Shown here: one piece after another, positions 20,110 through 32,200 of the stretch
How positions within the stretch are numbered: the first letter of the stretch is position 1
How the letters are laid out: each line of letters opens with the position of its first letter
Assembly: GCF_041260155.1 (NCBI RefSeq)
Contig: NC_091932.1
Location: forward strand, 47,275,629 to 47,339,628
DNA: 64,000 nucleotides
Direction: 5' to 3'
Origin: Ptychodera flava
Taxonomy: Eukaryota > Hemichordata > Enteropneusta > Ptychoderidae
Translations under genes and position numbers: made by a program
Notes under the pieces: generated by a model
The model's input: only the letters and a program-made list of their open reading frames with translations
Database searches by the model: none
Told to the model about the DNA's origin: nothing

Positions 20110-21780
20110 GGGTGACGAAGAGGTAGAAACTCAATTTCATGAAATGTTCGCCGGGATGGAAGTGACGGACGCAGATGATGCGACAAGTGGCATGTAAATA
20201 TCTTTATCTGAGCTATACAACAAATATAAGGTTTGCAGGATCTATAAAGTGCCTTGCGGATAGTCATTGCATACTAAAATTTCCATAGAAATTGTGAAAA
20301 GGCACCTGCTAGGGAGTCCCTAGCACCTGTGTCCGTTATTGGCTTGCAATGGACCAGGTGTCTTTTAGCCGTCCCTCTCACATGATTAGGTTTGTCTCGT
20401 CAACTCAGCACTTTTTTCGAATAACATGAACGAAACAAACTCCTGAACAAAGGCCTCTTTTATATTGTTAAGGGACTAACAAAACACGTGGAAATAGAAG
20501 TCCGGCAGCGGATGATGATGAAAGGTATAGATCCACTCCCTGGATTCAAAGCGAGGTTTTACTCTAGTTAATTTGTATGTGACAAGCACTCCATAAAGAT
20601 GGAATTATTGTTTAAGCCTCAGTATGTACGGGATGTTTTTTTAACTGTAAATCCTACATTAACTATTAATGTTGTGGGTTTTTCATATAGAAACTATGAA
20701 TAGCGTAAACAATCTTGCCGTTCAGTATACCGATACAAAAAAATTCAATAAAGTAAGAAATTATCGCGACATGATTCCTAATTGTAGCAGAATATTGAAA
20801 TGTTACGTTAATAAATTGATATTTAATTCCATAATCGCGAAAATAGTAATAAGTGCCTGTGAATAGTTTAGTGCAAAAGGAATGATTCTAAATTAAGAGT
20901 TTGAAGAAAATATCACGATTCAAGGATATTTTTACATCTGAAGGATAAATACCAAAATTAGCCCATTCAGCTATCCTATATAAGTCTTAACAGAGCCTTG
21001 CACTGATTTAAGCTTTGATATAAAAAAGTCGCAAACTTAAAAAATGGAAATCTATCCTTATTACATTCTGATTTTATACATCGTCTCTATACGTTCGGTT
21101 TTGGCATGGGATAATATTATTTCCAGAGTATTTGATTCCGCTTTTATGCTTTACAGATTGCAAATTTCTAGCAACTTACTGTTTACAGAAAATAAATCAA
21201 TGCATTGCAATGCAGATTACATGCTTCTAGCTAGGATTTGAATGTTTATATTAAGTAACGCCACCAAGGAACATCACAAAGATTTATAGACATGTTCGTC
21301 GTCGTCGTCTACAGAGATAAACACAGAACTTATAAATGAGGTTGCTATATTTGCGAACAAACATAAGGCGCCTTAAATGAAATTCTCTATTTGCAGTCCT
21401 CGCATTTTCCTCGTAACACAGAAATATAACACAGTACAACACATCACAAATTTTCTGATATGTTTCTTGACTAGGGCAAAGGAAATTGCTATTTTTATTT
21501 GTAGTCTTTTAAACACTATTTGTGTTTCCCGCCCGAAGACGGCAAACAGCATTAAATAATTTTACATAAGGCACCTAATCATCATAACTCAACAAAGTTT
21601 AAGACGAAATGTGTAAAACGGAAAGGCAAAAGTAGAGAGATGACAACAAAAATAAGGTGTAGAAACTAAATTTCCTCTAAATTAGTATTACATGGATAAT
21701 TGTCCACAGTACTTAATAATGTATCTTTATTTTCAACGATGAATTAGAAATCACTGTACATGATTTATCATACGATTCCT
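20110..21780. other. Intergenic between WSC1 and WSC2, no gene seen
   Basis: AT-rich with short non-convincing open frames. A small perfect palindrome around 'gctagggagtccctagc' is at about 20310. Confidence 0.4.
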
Positions 21781-21788
21781 AGGGTCTA

Positions 21789-22142
21789 GGTAGAATGCGC
21801 CCCGAGACAGACATTCGAACTCGCAATTCTTCACGATCCGTTTAAGATCTACCACTTGTTGAGCTCATTTTAAAACTCTTGAAGTAAGAACAGTTTTAAC
21901 TGTCTTAGTTTTTCGAAAATCGAAAATTTTATTTACCCCATAGAGTTAACACAGAGGGTTGCGACCATTTTGAATTTCAAATATCGATAAATAAATGTTA
22001 TTAAATTTGTTTCGCTAGTACTAAATTCTGCAAGATGACCCCTGATCTTTTATTCTTGATTTGAAAAGAGAATGGTTGAAGCTTTCATTAAGGAAAGTTT
22101 GCACAAAAGTTCTGAGGTCTCAATTTCGAGGAGGAGAGTACC
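21789..22142 (+). mobile_element. MITE family A copy
   Basis: Left end 'ggtagaatgcgccccgag' follows TCTA (degenerate TTAA); right end 'gagagtacc' precedes TTAA (22143-22146). The core 'ggttgcgaccattttgaat' is decayed. Confidence 0.75.
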
Positions 22143-22419
22143 TTAACTGTATGTGTGAAGATTGGAGAAATAAGTCTAATACGATTGATACTCGAGTATG
22201 TACTGACTTCCGATAAAGCTTTGTTACAGTACAAGGTCTGTACTTTTACCATTTTCGTCTTAAACTTTCCCATATTTTTCAAGATTAGAATACCACTCTC
22301 AATTGAGGACATTTCTCCACAAGACTCGTTGTTTCGCCATCCACACTGGTAATAACAATTTCAACTCAGAACGGAATACATCACACGGCTTGTTGTTGGA
22401 TTTACATTTGAAGAGAGTC

Positions 22420-22446
22420 ACGCCATCATTGGGTCGCCGAAAAGTG

Positions 22447-22520
<74 letters not shown>

Positions 22521-22521
22521 A
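22420..22521 (+). mobile_element. Very short non-LTR retrotransposon 3' tail with (AAAT)n
   Basis: The block 'cgccgaaaagtgtaaataaa' matches the 3' end of the element at 27597-28877 (cgctcaataaaagtgtaaataaa, read on its own strand), followed by about 75 bp of AAAT repeats. Confidence 0.55.
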
Positions 22522-22529
22522 ATAAGAGG

Positions 22530-24610
22530 AGTGAGTGAATTAGTGAATAAATGAATGGCTGAATTGATTGATGAATGATTGGACGAGTTTATCGAATAAA
22601 TTAACATTCAACACATCAGCACATATCGACGATCATGTCGACGAAAACGTGTTTTAGCCTTGGAAAATTCGGAATCATTTCTGATGACTTAAATGCAACA
22701 CGATTTGTCATAGCCTTGACCATTACGCAAACTTGGAGTACTAGATTGATTGGGGGATGAATTCGCTAATTAAATTAGTTGCTGTGAAATGGACTCAAGT
22801 GAAAATGAATACGCAACAGCAAACCCTTGCCAAACACTGGCAGGTAGAAAATCTAGTTGTAGTGTCTCGATTGATTATCATTGTAGTTCCGATTCATGAT
22901 ACTCCCTTTATGCAGTTTCCACAATGACACCGGATTTAGTGACAATATCAGAAACTACCATTTTTGAATGGTTGCGCAGAAACTATTGTACCGTCAAACA
23001 AAATATTCAATTATCAAAATTTATAATTTTTCAGTGTTTAAATCATTGTTACTTGTTGAGTTTCGTCTGTTGAATGAAAGCTTTCAATTTCTTTCAACGA
23101 AACACGAAAAGCGTAGAATAACATTCCGATGAACCCGTTCAGGAATCCAGGGCGTCGGATATTGATATTTTGCCTGCTTGTCTTTGTCGGTGGTTGATCG
23201 AAGTTTTAGCAATCACTCTGTAGTCTTTATTATTTAGTCTCAATGAAACTAACAAATCGATTGTAAATTGAATTCGAGCGACACGTTTTGATTCTAGTGT
23301 AAATGTATGGAACTATTCACTCTAGCTTTTAATCCGTTTACGCTAAAATTATTACAGCATTTGTACAACGTCTGCACTGCCTTTGTCTGAAATTATGTTA
23401 AGTGGTTTTGGTGGTTTGATGATATCGATATCATCTATATCCAGTTGCCGTGGAAACAGCCAATTAATGGGACAATAGCTGGAACTCTAATGATGTTTTG
23501 ATCGTATGTGGTCTGTAACGAGTTCATTTTCTCTTTGCACCCTAAAGTATGTCGAAACATTAGTATGCATTCTCATACAGAAATCATTTGATATGCCAAG
23601 GTATTCTTGACAAATTGGTTGCAGTCAGTCGGGACTAAAATGCAATGGTCAACAATAATATTTGACATTTCACATATTCTGAACTGATATTTACAAGTTA
23701 TACGCTCATCTATGACTGAGGCACAACAAGGAAATTATGGATTATGGATTGGTATGATTGCGATTATTTTACATACAAAAAAAAACAAAACAATAGTACC
23801 GATTACATTTCGAGTAACAGTGGAACTTTGTTATGACTGTTGAGGCATAGTTTAGTAATTTAACTTTTAAATTTCAAAAATAATGATTTCAAGTCAAAAT
23901 GAAAGGCTTGGAGTAAATGTCCAGGAGTCTGCGAAACTGAGATATGTCGTAACATTTTTCGCTTTTCAAAAATTAAAATAATGAATAAAATGAAATAATC
24001 ATGACAAATTATTATTCTTATTGACCCAAATGGAAAGCTGTTGTCGGCAAATCATGAAGAGCTATCTTGAGTCTTACATTTCATTGATTTTATCATCCAT
24101 TCTCAACATATTGATGTAATCTCCTTGATTCAACAGATTGAAGCTGCATCTTGTCTTCAGGCAGGCGTTCTGTGCTGACAAAACCCAGAGCTGTTTGCAG
24201 CTGCCTTCTAAAGTTATCTATAATTGATCCCATTTCTTATGTTTCGTTGCAAGACCAGTCTCTGAATTTTTAAACAGGTGTGTTAGTATTATAAGCAATG
24301 GGGTCGCATCTTCCAATGAGCAGAAGGTCAGCTTGAAACTCTATTGTGAATAATTGCTCTTTGGAGGGAAGTTTCCACAGAGACTGGCAAAGCTGAAATG
24401 GCAATTATAAAGTATCAACCAGTACATGCATAGTATTAGCATTGTAACCTTTCTATGGAATTGCCCCTTCTTGCAATTTGTTCTCGTTGTGTATGTACTC
24501 GAGTAGCAGCAGTGGTATTTTGTTATTGTAGAAGAAACACATGAGAACCTATGAAACTCCTTCTCTTCTTGTATGCTAAATGTACTGTTCCTCCCACACA
24601 GGTATCAGGA
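22530..24610. other. Intergenic, no gene seen
   Basis: AT-rich sequence without coding signal, recognisable repeat or conserved motif on either strand. Confidence 0.4.
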
Positions 24611-24618
24611 TTGCTTAA

Positions 24619-24803
24619 AGGTATACTGTCACCTGTTCCAATTTTGCCACAGTTACCAGTGAAAAAGAAAATCTGACCAATCATAGATTTTAAGCGGGTG
24701 GCCACTTTTTAAAAACAGCGCCCCCACATGGGCATTTTGAAAACCAAGGAACGCCCCTTTGACCATATATGGGCATATTTAGATCACAGGTGACTGTATA
24801 CCT
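24619..24803 (-). mobile_element. MITE family B copy 2 (185 bp)
   Basis: TTAA at 24615-24618 and 24804-24807 flank inverted ends 'aggtatactgtcacctgt' and 'acaggtgactgtatacct'. The interior is the reverse complement of the copy at 9832-10016. Confidence 0.88.
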
Positions 24804-24809
24804 TTAAGA

Positions 24810-25890
24810 TGACGTGGACAGAGGATGCCACAAAAAGGAAAGGGGATACAGTGAAAAACCGTGGAAATTGGGCCTTCTTTTCAGTCATTTCCCCCTAAGT
24901 TTCCAAGCCCAATTCCTAACTCCTACCCCAAAAATTATTTATCGCGCCTTTTACAACGTAACCTTTGACCTCATTTCCCTGACGTCATCGCTTTTTGGCT
25001 ATACTACTTTTACAAACTTGTAACTGAATGTGACGTGGTAAAATTTAAACATTTATGTTAAGTCACAAGAAGCTGTCTAAGGATTCAATATAAACAATGG
25101 CATAAAGTTACGCTTACCATTACTAGTGGGAACCTCCCGGATAAACATTTGAACCTGACCGAACCTTCCTCAGTTACATCTGGCTAGTAGCTATCGCCGG
25201 GGAATATTCTAAAACTGACTTCTCTCCGAAAAAAGTATTAGTGCTCCATAAACATCAGCAAGTTGTCTGCTTTTTGTATTTAGAGATATTTATTGGTAAC
25301 AGTGCTGAAAGCCCACAGTGCCTGTCACAAAAGTGTAATAGTACAGTTTTCAATTTTCAATTATTGTTAGCAGTAATTTAAACAACTAACAACGTGTCTC
25401 AAGTTTATCTCTCGCCATTACAATTACGTATTCTAGGTGGCAGTATTTTTTATCAAGTAGCACAAGTTTACATAGCAAATGGTAGTTTACTATTTTTCAT
25501 TTTAGTTGCATAGATAAATTGTTTGGCTATAAGTATGAGATTCTTGCATTAACTTGAGTGCTTGTGTCTTCAAAAGTTACATCAAAAGAGTAAACTAATT
25601 TCATTACTGCAACGACGCGGTATAGAGATGTCTGATCCATTCTTCTTCAGTAGAGGTCGTAGTGTGTTCATGATAAAGTATGATGACCGAGCTTGGATTG
25701 AAATGAGTTTTGTATCCATAGGAATGGAAAGGAGTACGCACTGTAAGAGACCAAAGCTGACTGAAGATGTACACTCTTTCGCTAGATGAATCACGTCTTC
25801 TTGACTTTGAATGACCATTTTCAAAACCTTGAACCAAGTTATGATCTCGTAATGAAAGCGAATAAATAGCCAGCGAAACTATCTAATGAG
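24810..25890. other. Intergenic, no gene seen
   Basis: Overlapping short frames at 25562-25837 occur on both strands, but none has start context, splice structure or domain. Confidence 0.4.
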
Positions 25891-25894
25891 TAAC

Positions 25895-26300
25895 TATGAA
25901 AGCGTCTCAGCCATGGGTTTAGAGAAAGTCCACGCTTTTGGCTCTGTAACAATCATATTCGTCACTTTGAAACATCCCCAGTCATTGGCTCTGATTCATA
26001 GTCGTCGCTCCGAAACAGTCTCAGTCATTGATTTAGAGAAGGTCCACGCTATTGGCTCTGATTCATGGTCATCGCTCTGAAACAGTCTCATTCATTGGTT
26101 CAGAGAAGGTCCACGCTATTAGCTCTGATTCATGGTCGTCGCACTGAAACAGTCTCAGTAATTGGTTTAGAGAAGGTCCACGTTATTGGCTGTGATTCAT
26201 GGTCGTCGCCCTGAAACAGTCTCAATCATTGGTTTAGAGAAGGTCCACGCTATTGGCTCTGATTCATGGTCGTCTCTCTGAAACAGTCTCAGTCATTAGT
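25895..26300 (+). repeat. 67-bp minisatellite
   Basis: The word 'gtctca' recurs at 26018, 26085, 26152, 26219 and 26286, exactly 67 bp apart, each followed by 'gagaaggtccac' and 'tctgattcatggtcgtc'. Two diverged or shortened units precede (from 25904). 67 is not a multiple of three, so this is not a protein repeat. Confidence 0.9.
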
Positions 26301-26309
26301 TCAAAATCA

Positions 26310-27257
26310 TATACATTCCCTGTTCTTTGCGGGCACGGATATTTATTCATTTCATAGAACAAACGCTGAAAACCACTTCTACTGGAATGTTGAATTCTTT
26401 ACAAGACTTGGAAGCCACGCTGGATGACTTTCCCGGCGTTTTGTTGTAATTTTACTGAATTTGATAGTATCATTCTGTGTCATCGAAGTATTGAATAACA
26501 GATAGCAACTTTCTCTGTCATTGCAAAAACGGGCAATTGATACATAGGTTCGTGACCTACAAAAATCGCAGACTCAAGCCAACAGACACCCTTATGTATG
26601 TCTGTTTGCATTCGTATATATTTATATTTGTATTTATATGTTTATACATACATATTCAAAATAGATCACTTTTGACCAATGTACTATCACCGATCAGTTT
26701 TTAAGCTGTCTGCACGGAGTTCTAAAGTTCCTTGATTATATACAGTAATATCTTGGTCAAGGCATTGTCTTTGTGTTCACATAAGTTCTGTTCACTATTT
26801 AAAAATAATAGATCCGATGAAGCGAATGTTCTAGAGCTAGATCTTGTATAACAACAGAACATATTCCATGTACGTAAGAAAAGTAACACAAATACATTTA
26901 ATTTCTTCTTCATTCCAAATTTTTATTTTGTGAACATGAATTTAGAAGACGAATGACGTTCAGACCAACTACCGACTGGAACTATTCGGTAACGCTTTGT
27001 TTGTTCGACGTGATAAGTGTATTCAGAGGGCGTGGCTTCAAGTCCTAGATTGGCCCACTTGCTCCATACTCTCTATAAAATCCATAACAAAAATCACAAC
27101 CTGGTCAAGTTGTTTGATTTTTCTCGTTTATACATTTCGACAGTATTGTAATGAAACAACCTTTCCATTCCTGTTTACAAGAACTTGGCTCGGAGATTCA
27201 CCACACCAGAGACAAGGTTTTGGTCGCCCTCACAATACAATTCGTTCAAACTTCTAT
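26310..27257. other. Intergenic, no gene seen
   Basis: AT-rich with a TATATTTATATTTGTAT-like low-complexity patch near 26610-26650. No coding signal. Confidence 0.4.
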
Positions 27258-27438
27258 CAACACTATAGGGAAAAAGTTCGTGACTAGAGCGAGAAACTGA
27301 CGCTTTCTCGCAATCGGTGAGAATCTGTTCTTATTCTCACCGCTGTTGGTGAGAAAATTTTAATCTCCACTGGAAATTGGTGAGAAATGCACTCCTTGGC
27401 GAGAATCAAGTGTGAGAACAAATTCTCGCCGGTGAGAA

Positions 27439-27596
27439 TGGAAATTCTCACTAAGTACAGCGAAAATTGAAATTCACTGGCGAGAATCATCAAGACTCGC
27501 CGTTCGGAGTCTTTATGATTCTCGCCAATGAACGGCGAGTCTTGATGATTCTCGCCAGTGAATTTCAATTCTCGCTGTACTTCGTGAGAATTTCCA
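27439..27596. repeat. Internal palindrome of the CACTA-like element
   Basis: Arms of about 66 bp ('ggaaattctcac', 'cactggcgagaatcatcaag', 'actcgccgttc' and their complements) surround a spacer of about 24 bp that carries another 'ggagtctttatgattctcgcc' variant. Few mismatches are visible. Confidence 0.8.
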
Positions 27597-27597
27597 T

Positions 27598-27628
<31 letters not shown>

Positions 27629-28877
27629 CACTTTTATTGAGCGGCCGAGTTACTTGTACAGTAATTTTCATCGGGGCTCAAGCAAAATTACAATAATTAC
27701 ATCTACAAAGGAACATTCATTTTCACATAATCTTTCAAGTCAGATTTAAAGGTGTACAGAACAGTAGTTTGTTTGATTTCAATTGGTAAAGCATTCCACA
27801 GTTTGGCAGCACGGTATTGAAAGCTACGTTGACCATATTTAGAGAAGCATCTAGGTACATAAGAATCCTGGCGAGAAGTAGACCGTGTATGATGACTATG
27901 TACATCACTCTGAGCGGTAAACAAATCAGATAAATACTGTGGACCATACCCTTTCAAACATTTAAATGTTTCAATTGCGGTGAAGTAAAATATTCTTTGT
28001 CTGACAGACATGACATTAAGTAATGAAAATAAATCCACTGAAGGGAATCAAACGGAAGTTAAAAAGCGTACGTAAAGCTCGTTTCTGAAGTATAAACACT
28101 TTATCGATATTCTTAACTGTTGTGTTCCCCCAAACTACACAGCAATAATCAAGAATACTCTGGAATAGACCATAGTACAGTACTAACCGCTGATCAAAAG
28201 GAATGTAAGTACGAAGTTTACGTAAAAATCCAATGCGCATACTCAATTTCTTGCATAAATTATCAATATGAACATCCCAGGATAAGGTTTCATCTAAAGA
28301 TATACCTAAAATCTCCCCTGAAATAACTTTGGGGATCTTGGTATCAGCTATCTCTATAGACAATGAAACATCGGAATTATTCAAATGACCCAACATAAAA
28401 GGTGAAGTTATCAAAATGCACTTAGTTTTCCTTGCGTTTATACGCATATGATTATTGGTTATCCAATTAGAAATTGGTAAAATATCACGATTTACAGCAT
28501 CATTGACTTCACTAATACACTTTCCCTTTGTAAGTAGTGTCTGATCATCAGCATACATGTGGAGGGTGGAGGAATCAACAGACAATGTCATATCATTAAT
28601 AAATATCATGAAAAGTAAAGGTCCTAAAATAGACCCTTGCGGCACACCTGTGGTAACACGACAAATAGTCGATCTACTACCCATGTAATCTACAATCTGT
28701 TGACGATTTGAGAGATAACATCTAAACCAGTTAATCACTCCATCAGATAGCCCATAAACATGTAGTTTAGCAAGCAAAATGTCATGATCTATTAGATCTT
28801 ATGCCTTTGATAGATCAAGCAGGAGTACACTATTCAAATAACCACTGTCAACATTACACAAAATTTCATCTGTTAAA
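27597..28877 (-). pseudogene. 5'-truncated non-LTR retrotransposon (CR1/L2/Jockey-like reverse transcriptase)
   Basis: Reading on the minus strand from 28877, the reverse-transcriptase domain is entered midway: 'LLLDLSKA', a stop, then 'DLIDHDILLAKLHVYGL'. The catalytic region 'GVPQGSILGPLLF' and 'MYADDQTLL' follows. A frameshift near 28040 separates the C-terminal part ('GYGPQYLSDLF', 'TRSTSRQDSYVPRC', 'LWNALPIEIKQ', 'FKSDLKDYV'). The 3' end is an AAAT-type repeat (27597-27630). One stop and one frameshift make it inactive. It sits inside the CACTA-like element; 'tgagaattt' on both sides may be its target duplication. Confidence 0.85.
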
Positions 28878-29152
28878 CGGTGAGAATTTGTTCTCACACT
28901 TGATTCTCGCCACGGAGTGCATTTCTCACCAATCTCCAGTGGAGATTAAAATTTTCTCACCGACAGCAGTGAAAGAGTCAGTTTCTCGCTCTAGTCACGC
29001 ACTATTTCCCTATAGTGCAATGAGCGCGAAAAATACCACCTCGTTTGTTCGATTACTTGACGTCTTCGTATTTATGCAGAACTCGCTACAATGGCGTGGA
29101 CATTAAAAGTTAGTCCTACTATACCGACCTCCTATCCAGTGGATGTGTACTG

Positions 29153-29225
29153 AACTTAGAAATCCATTTAGTTGTAGGCTATCTCTTCAACTTAGAAATC
29201 CATTTAGTTGTAGGCTATCTCTTCA
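29153..29225 (+). repeat. 36-bp tandem duplication after WSC2 stop codon
   Basis: Two essentially identical copies of a 36-bp unit ('aacttagaaatccatttag' start) lie about 55 bp beyond the WSC2 stop codon, so in its 3' UTR if that extends this far. Confidence 0.85.
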
Positions 29226-29279
29226 AGATCATGTGATACTCTCATCCTCCAAACCTGCAATTCCATTTTAAAGTCCTCA

Positions 29280-32200
29280 TCAGCAATCAGAGCAGAAGTT
29301 ATTGCCCTTAAAATAGAGCCGCGGACTAAACTCTGGCAAAGTCTGCGTAAAGCATCTCGCGGTATCGCTGTCATGGAAAAACGACCAACATTCCCGCTGC
29401 CTTGAACATTCCATGGCACAGTCCAGAACTTCCATTCCAGTGTAAATTGACCTGGGAAAGAAATTATGCTGAAACTTGAGCGAAACCATTTAAATTCATC
29501 TCAAATTGATTACTTAATCCATTTCATTTAAATAAAATAATTTAAATAAAATTTTTAAAAAATATGATTGTGATACCATGAAGAAGTGACCATAGCAACG
29601 GGAAACAAAATACAGTGACATGAGTACTCTTACCAGGTACTTCGTATTCCGGTTCGTGTTTGATTGTTCTGTACTGGAGGATCTCTCCTAAACCTTGTCC
29701 ATTTCACTGAATAAAAACAGAAAGAAGTTTCCGTTTGTCCAAGTTTGCCTCTTTAAATCTACTTGTCTTTTATAAGTTTTATTTTTCTCAGTATGTCAGT
29801 ATTTTTGTCTACCTGTCGGTTTGCTTATGTGTGTGTCTACCTGTCTACAAGTCTGTCTGCTTGTCTGCTTGTATACAAGTCTGTTTATCTACTGTCTGTT
29901 TGTCTATGGACACTTTCAATCTCTGTGTGCATATCATGCGTGTTTCTCCGTAGGGAATTGCATGAAAGTCCGTCCCCAGGGGTGGGGGTAGGGGTGTCTT
30001 GGTCTCAGCACAAGGTTCTTCTTGCTATGTTTTATTTTATTTTAATACGTTTGACTATGATATATATTGCCAATAAAGATTTATACTACCAACCTTTCTT
30101 TGCAGTTTTGGTGTCTTTAAAATACTATGTTCAGACAGGGAAAAATTGAAACGCTTCTGCAACACTATTTGTGATTTGTAAACACAGGGGATTAATAGAT
30201 TGAGTCCGCTTGCGTCCACATACACAAAATTAAGCCATTGTTTTGATGTTTAAGACGTCTTAATGCGCCCTCTCGAGTTCAAAAGGTGTGTATGGCCAAG
30301 CATTGTTTGTAACAAGATGGCTGAAATGGACGACGTCGTACTGGCTGTAAAGAATGTGAAAGAGGCTCCCCACCTAACTATCCAAAATGTTTTTGTGTCG
30401 AGTTTCGTTTCTAAAATGTGTTCCTACATTCTTATCCGATTGTTTGTGTTAATAAAAATGTTTGTTTCGCCTCGCCATAAGCTTTCCTCACACAAACAAA
30501 ACATTACCGTCCACACTAATCCAAACTTCCCTACAAATATCCGAGGCCAAACAATCGGTTAAGGATGTAGGAACACATTTTTGAAACGAATCAAACACAA
30601 ACTTAATGACTCAATCGAATATTTTTGTTCCCAATTAATAAATCATAGACAATCTCAATTCTCGGTTTATGGCAATTTTTGTCGACTGATAAAAGTCTTT
30701 TCATCTTCAACATTCCATTCTAATTTCACCTACGGTATATAATATCCTAACCTCCTGTGACTTTCCTTCTAAACGTTGATTTGCCTTGTGCACCAAAGAG
30801 ATGCTGTATTTTATGCCAAACGATGAAAAAATATGTGAAGAAATAACCATGTATCAGTCAGTACGGCAGGCGAAACCCGGACGGCCATACCGATTGGGGA
30901 CAGAGCAGAGTAGATCGAAACGCAAACGGGGTGTTATTATAGGAAAGGCGGTGACTTATTTTATAAAATGCTGTCTCTGTTTGTGTAAGTCTGTCGATCG
31001 AAATATATATTTTGTTCCCAGTTGATTAATCATGGGGGATGGCAGTCTCGATCTCCCCTTTATGGTTCGATATTTACTGACTCGTTCCCTCTCATTTTTG
31101 TCAATCAATGAAAGCATTTTCGTCTTCCATATTCAATATTACTTTGACCGATGTTACATCCTGACCTATACTGTCATTAGTTTTGACCAACGTACAAAGA
31201 CATTGCCCATGCGTCCGGCTGATGAGATGTTTTGCAAAACGGTGAAGAAATGGGGGCCCGGGAGACATCGATGTCAGTCTTTCCGGACTGTTTACATGTA
31301 GCTAATAGGGGATATCAAAGGAGATGAATCAGTTAGTTGAATAAAACATAACTTTTCGGACTTATTTTATGTCAATTTTGTCAATGTCGGACTTTTGATT
31401 CAAGAGAAACCAGAATCACCTACAGAGATGTCTGTATTAAACACGGACGCACAATTGGGAATAGTTTGTTATGCTACTGTCGGTCTCAGTCGTGGTGTCT
31501 CTCCCATAAAATTTCGAAGCTATAGGTCTACACTTGTCGTTTCGATTCACAGGTAGCGGTACACCGATGACCAGATATTGTACCGTTCTTAAAACTAGTC
31601 TAAGCAATTTTACGACACTGCACTATTTGCCATCGTGTCTCCCCGTGAACGTCCTTGAACCTATGGACGTGACCATTGTTTTACTGCGCCCATTAGAGTG
31701 TAAACCCCTGTTCGTTACCAGCAGAATACTTTTTAAAGTTCTGTACATCAGTGTACACTGTGTGTATAAGCCCTAAACCTAGTTTAATTCAATTATGGAA
31801 AGGTATTAAAGAATAAAGGGTCGTTACAGTTGCTAAAATTGCGAGAAAAACGGCACTTTTTACTCAAATAGAATAGTCCTATTCACAAGCGCTATTGTTT
31901 TAAATCACGTCCATGGTGTGCTGTTGATTTTCATTCTTTCGTGCAATTTCATTCGCTTGAAGCAATTATCCTTTCATTTGACTGCTCTGTGGGACTCTTC
32001 TGAATATGTGTTTTGGATAAAAAGAACTCTACAGTGAAAGACATAAACTTCGACGGTGATAAGTATACAATATCGGTTCTGCGAGCCACTTATTGATAAT
32101 TTCTTCTTGTGAACGTCCTTGAATCCGTGACCGCGACCATTGTTTTCGAAGTGTTCGACGGTGGATGATCGGTAGATTAATGAAGATATATGTTACTGAA

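Larger units (their letters stand above)
27261..29017. mobile_element. CACTA-like DNA transposon (non-autonomous), split by a retrotransposon
   Basis: The ends are long inverted repeats (at least about 160 bp) beginning 'cactatagggaaa' at 27261 and ending with its complement at 29017. A 3-bp direct repeat CAA flanks both sides (27258-27260 and 29018-29020), as expected for CACTA/EnSpm elements. The arms are full of subterminal 'ggtgagaa' and 'ggcgagaat' words, another hallmark of that superfamily. Removing the inserted retrotransposon (27597-28877) leaves an element of about 475 bp with no coding capacity. Confidence 0.8.

Noticed and set aside
22299..22607. Hydrophobic Leu-Phe-Ile-Tyr repeat frame resembling a membrane protein
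   Set aside because: Reverse reading of the (AAAT)n retrotransposon tail.
27284..27568. Frame with repeated GENHQDS-like units
   Set aside because: Lies in the inverted repeats and palindrome of the CACTA-like element; the apparent repeats are the subterminal 'gcgagaat' words.
28801..29106. Open frame on the plus strand
   Set aside because: Spans the junction of the retrotransposon and the right arm of the CACTA-like element, antisense to the RT.
29735..30149. Cys/Leu/Ser-rich hydrophobic frames
   Set aside because: Arise from the TCTG-rich tract in WSC2 intron 2.
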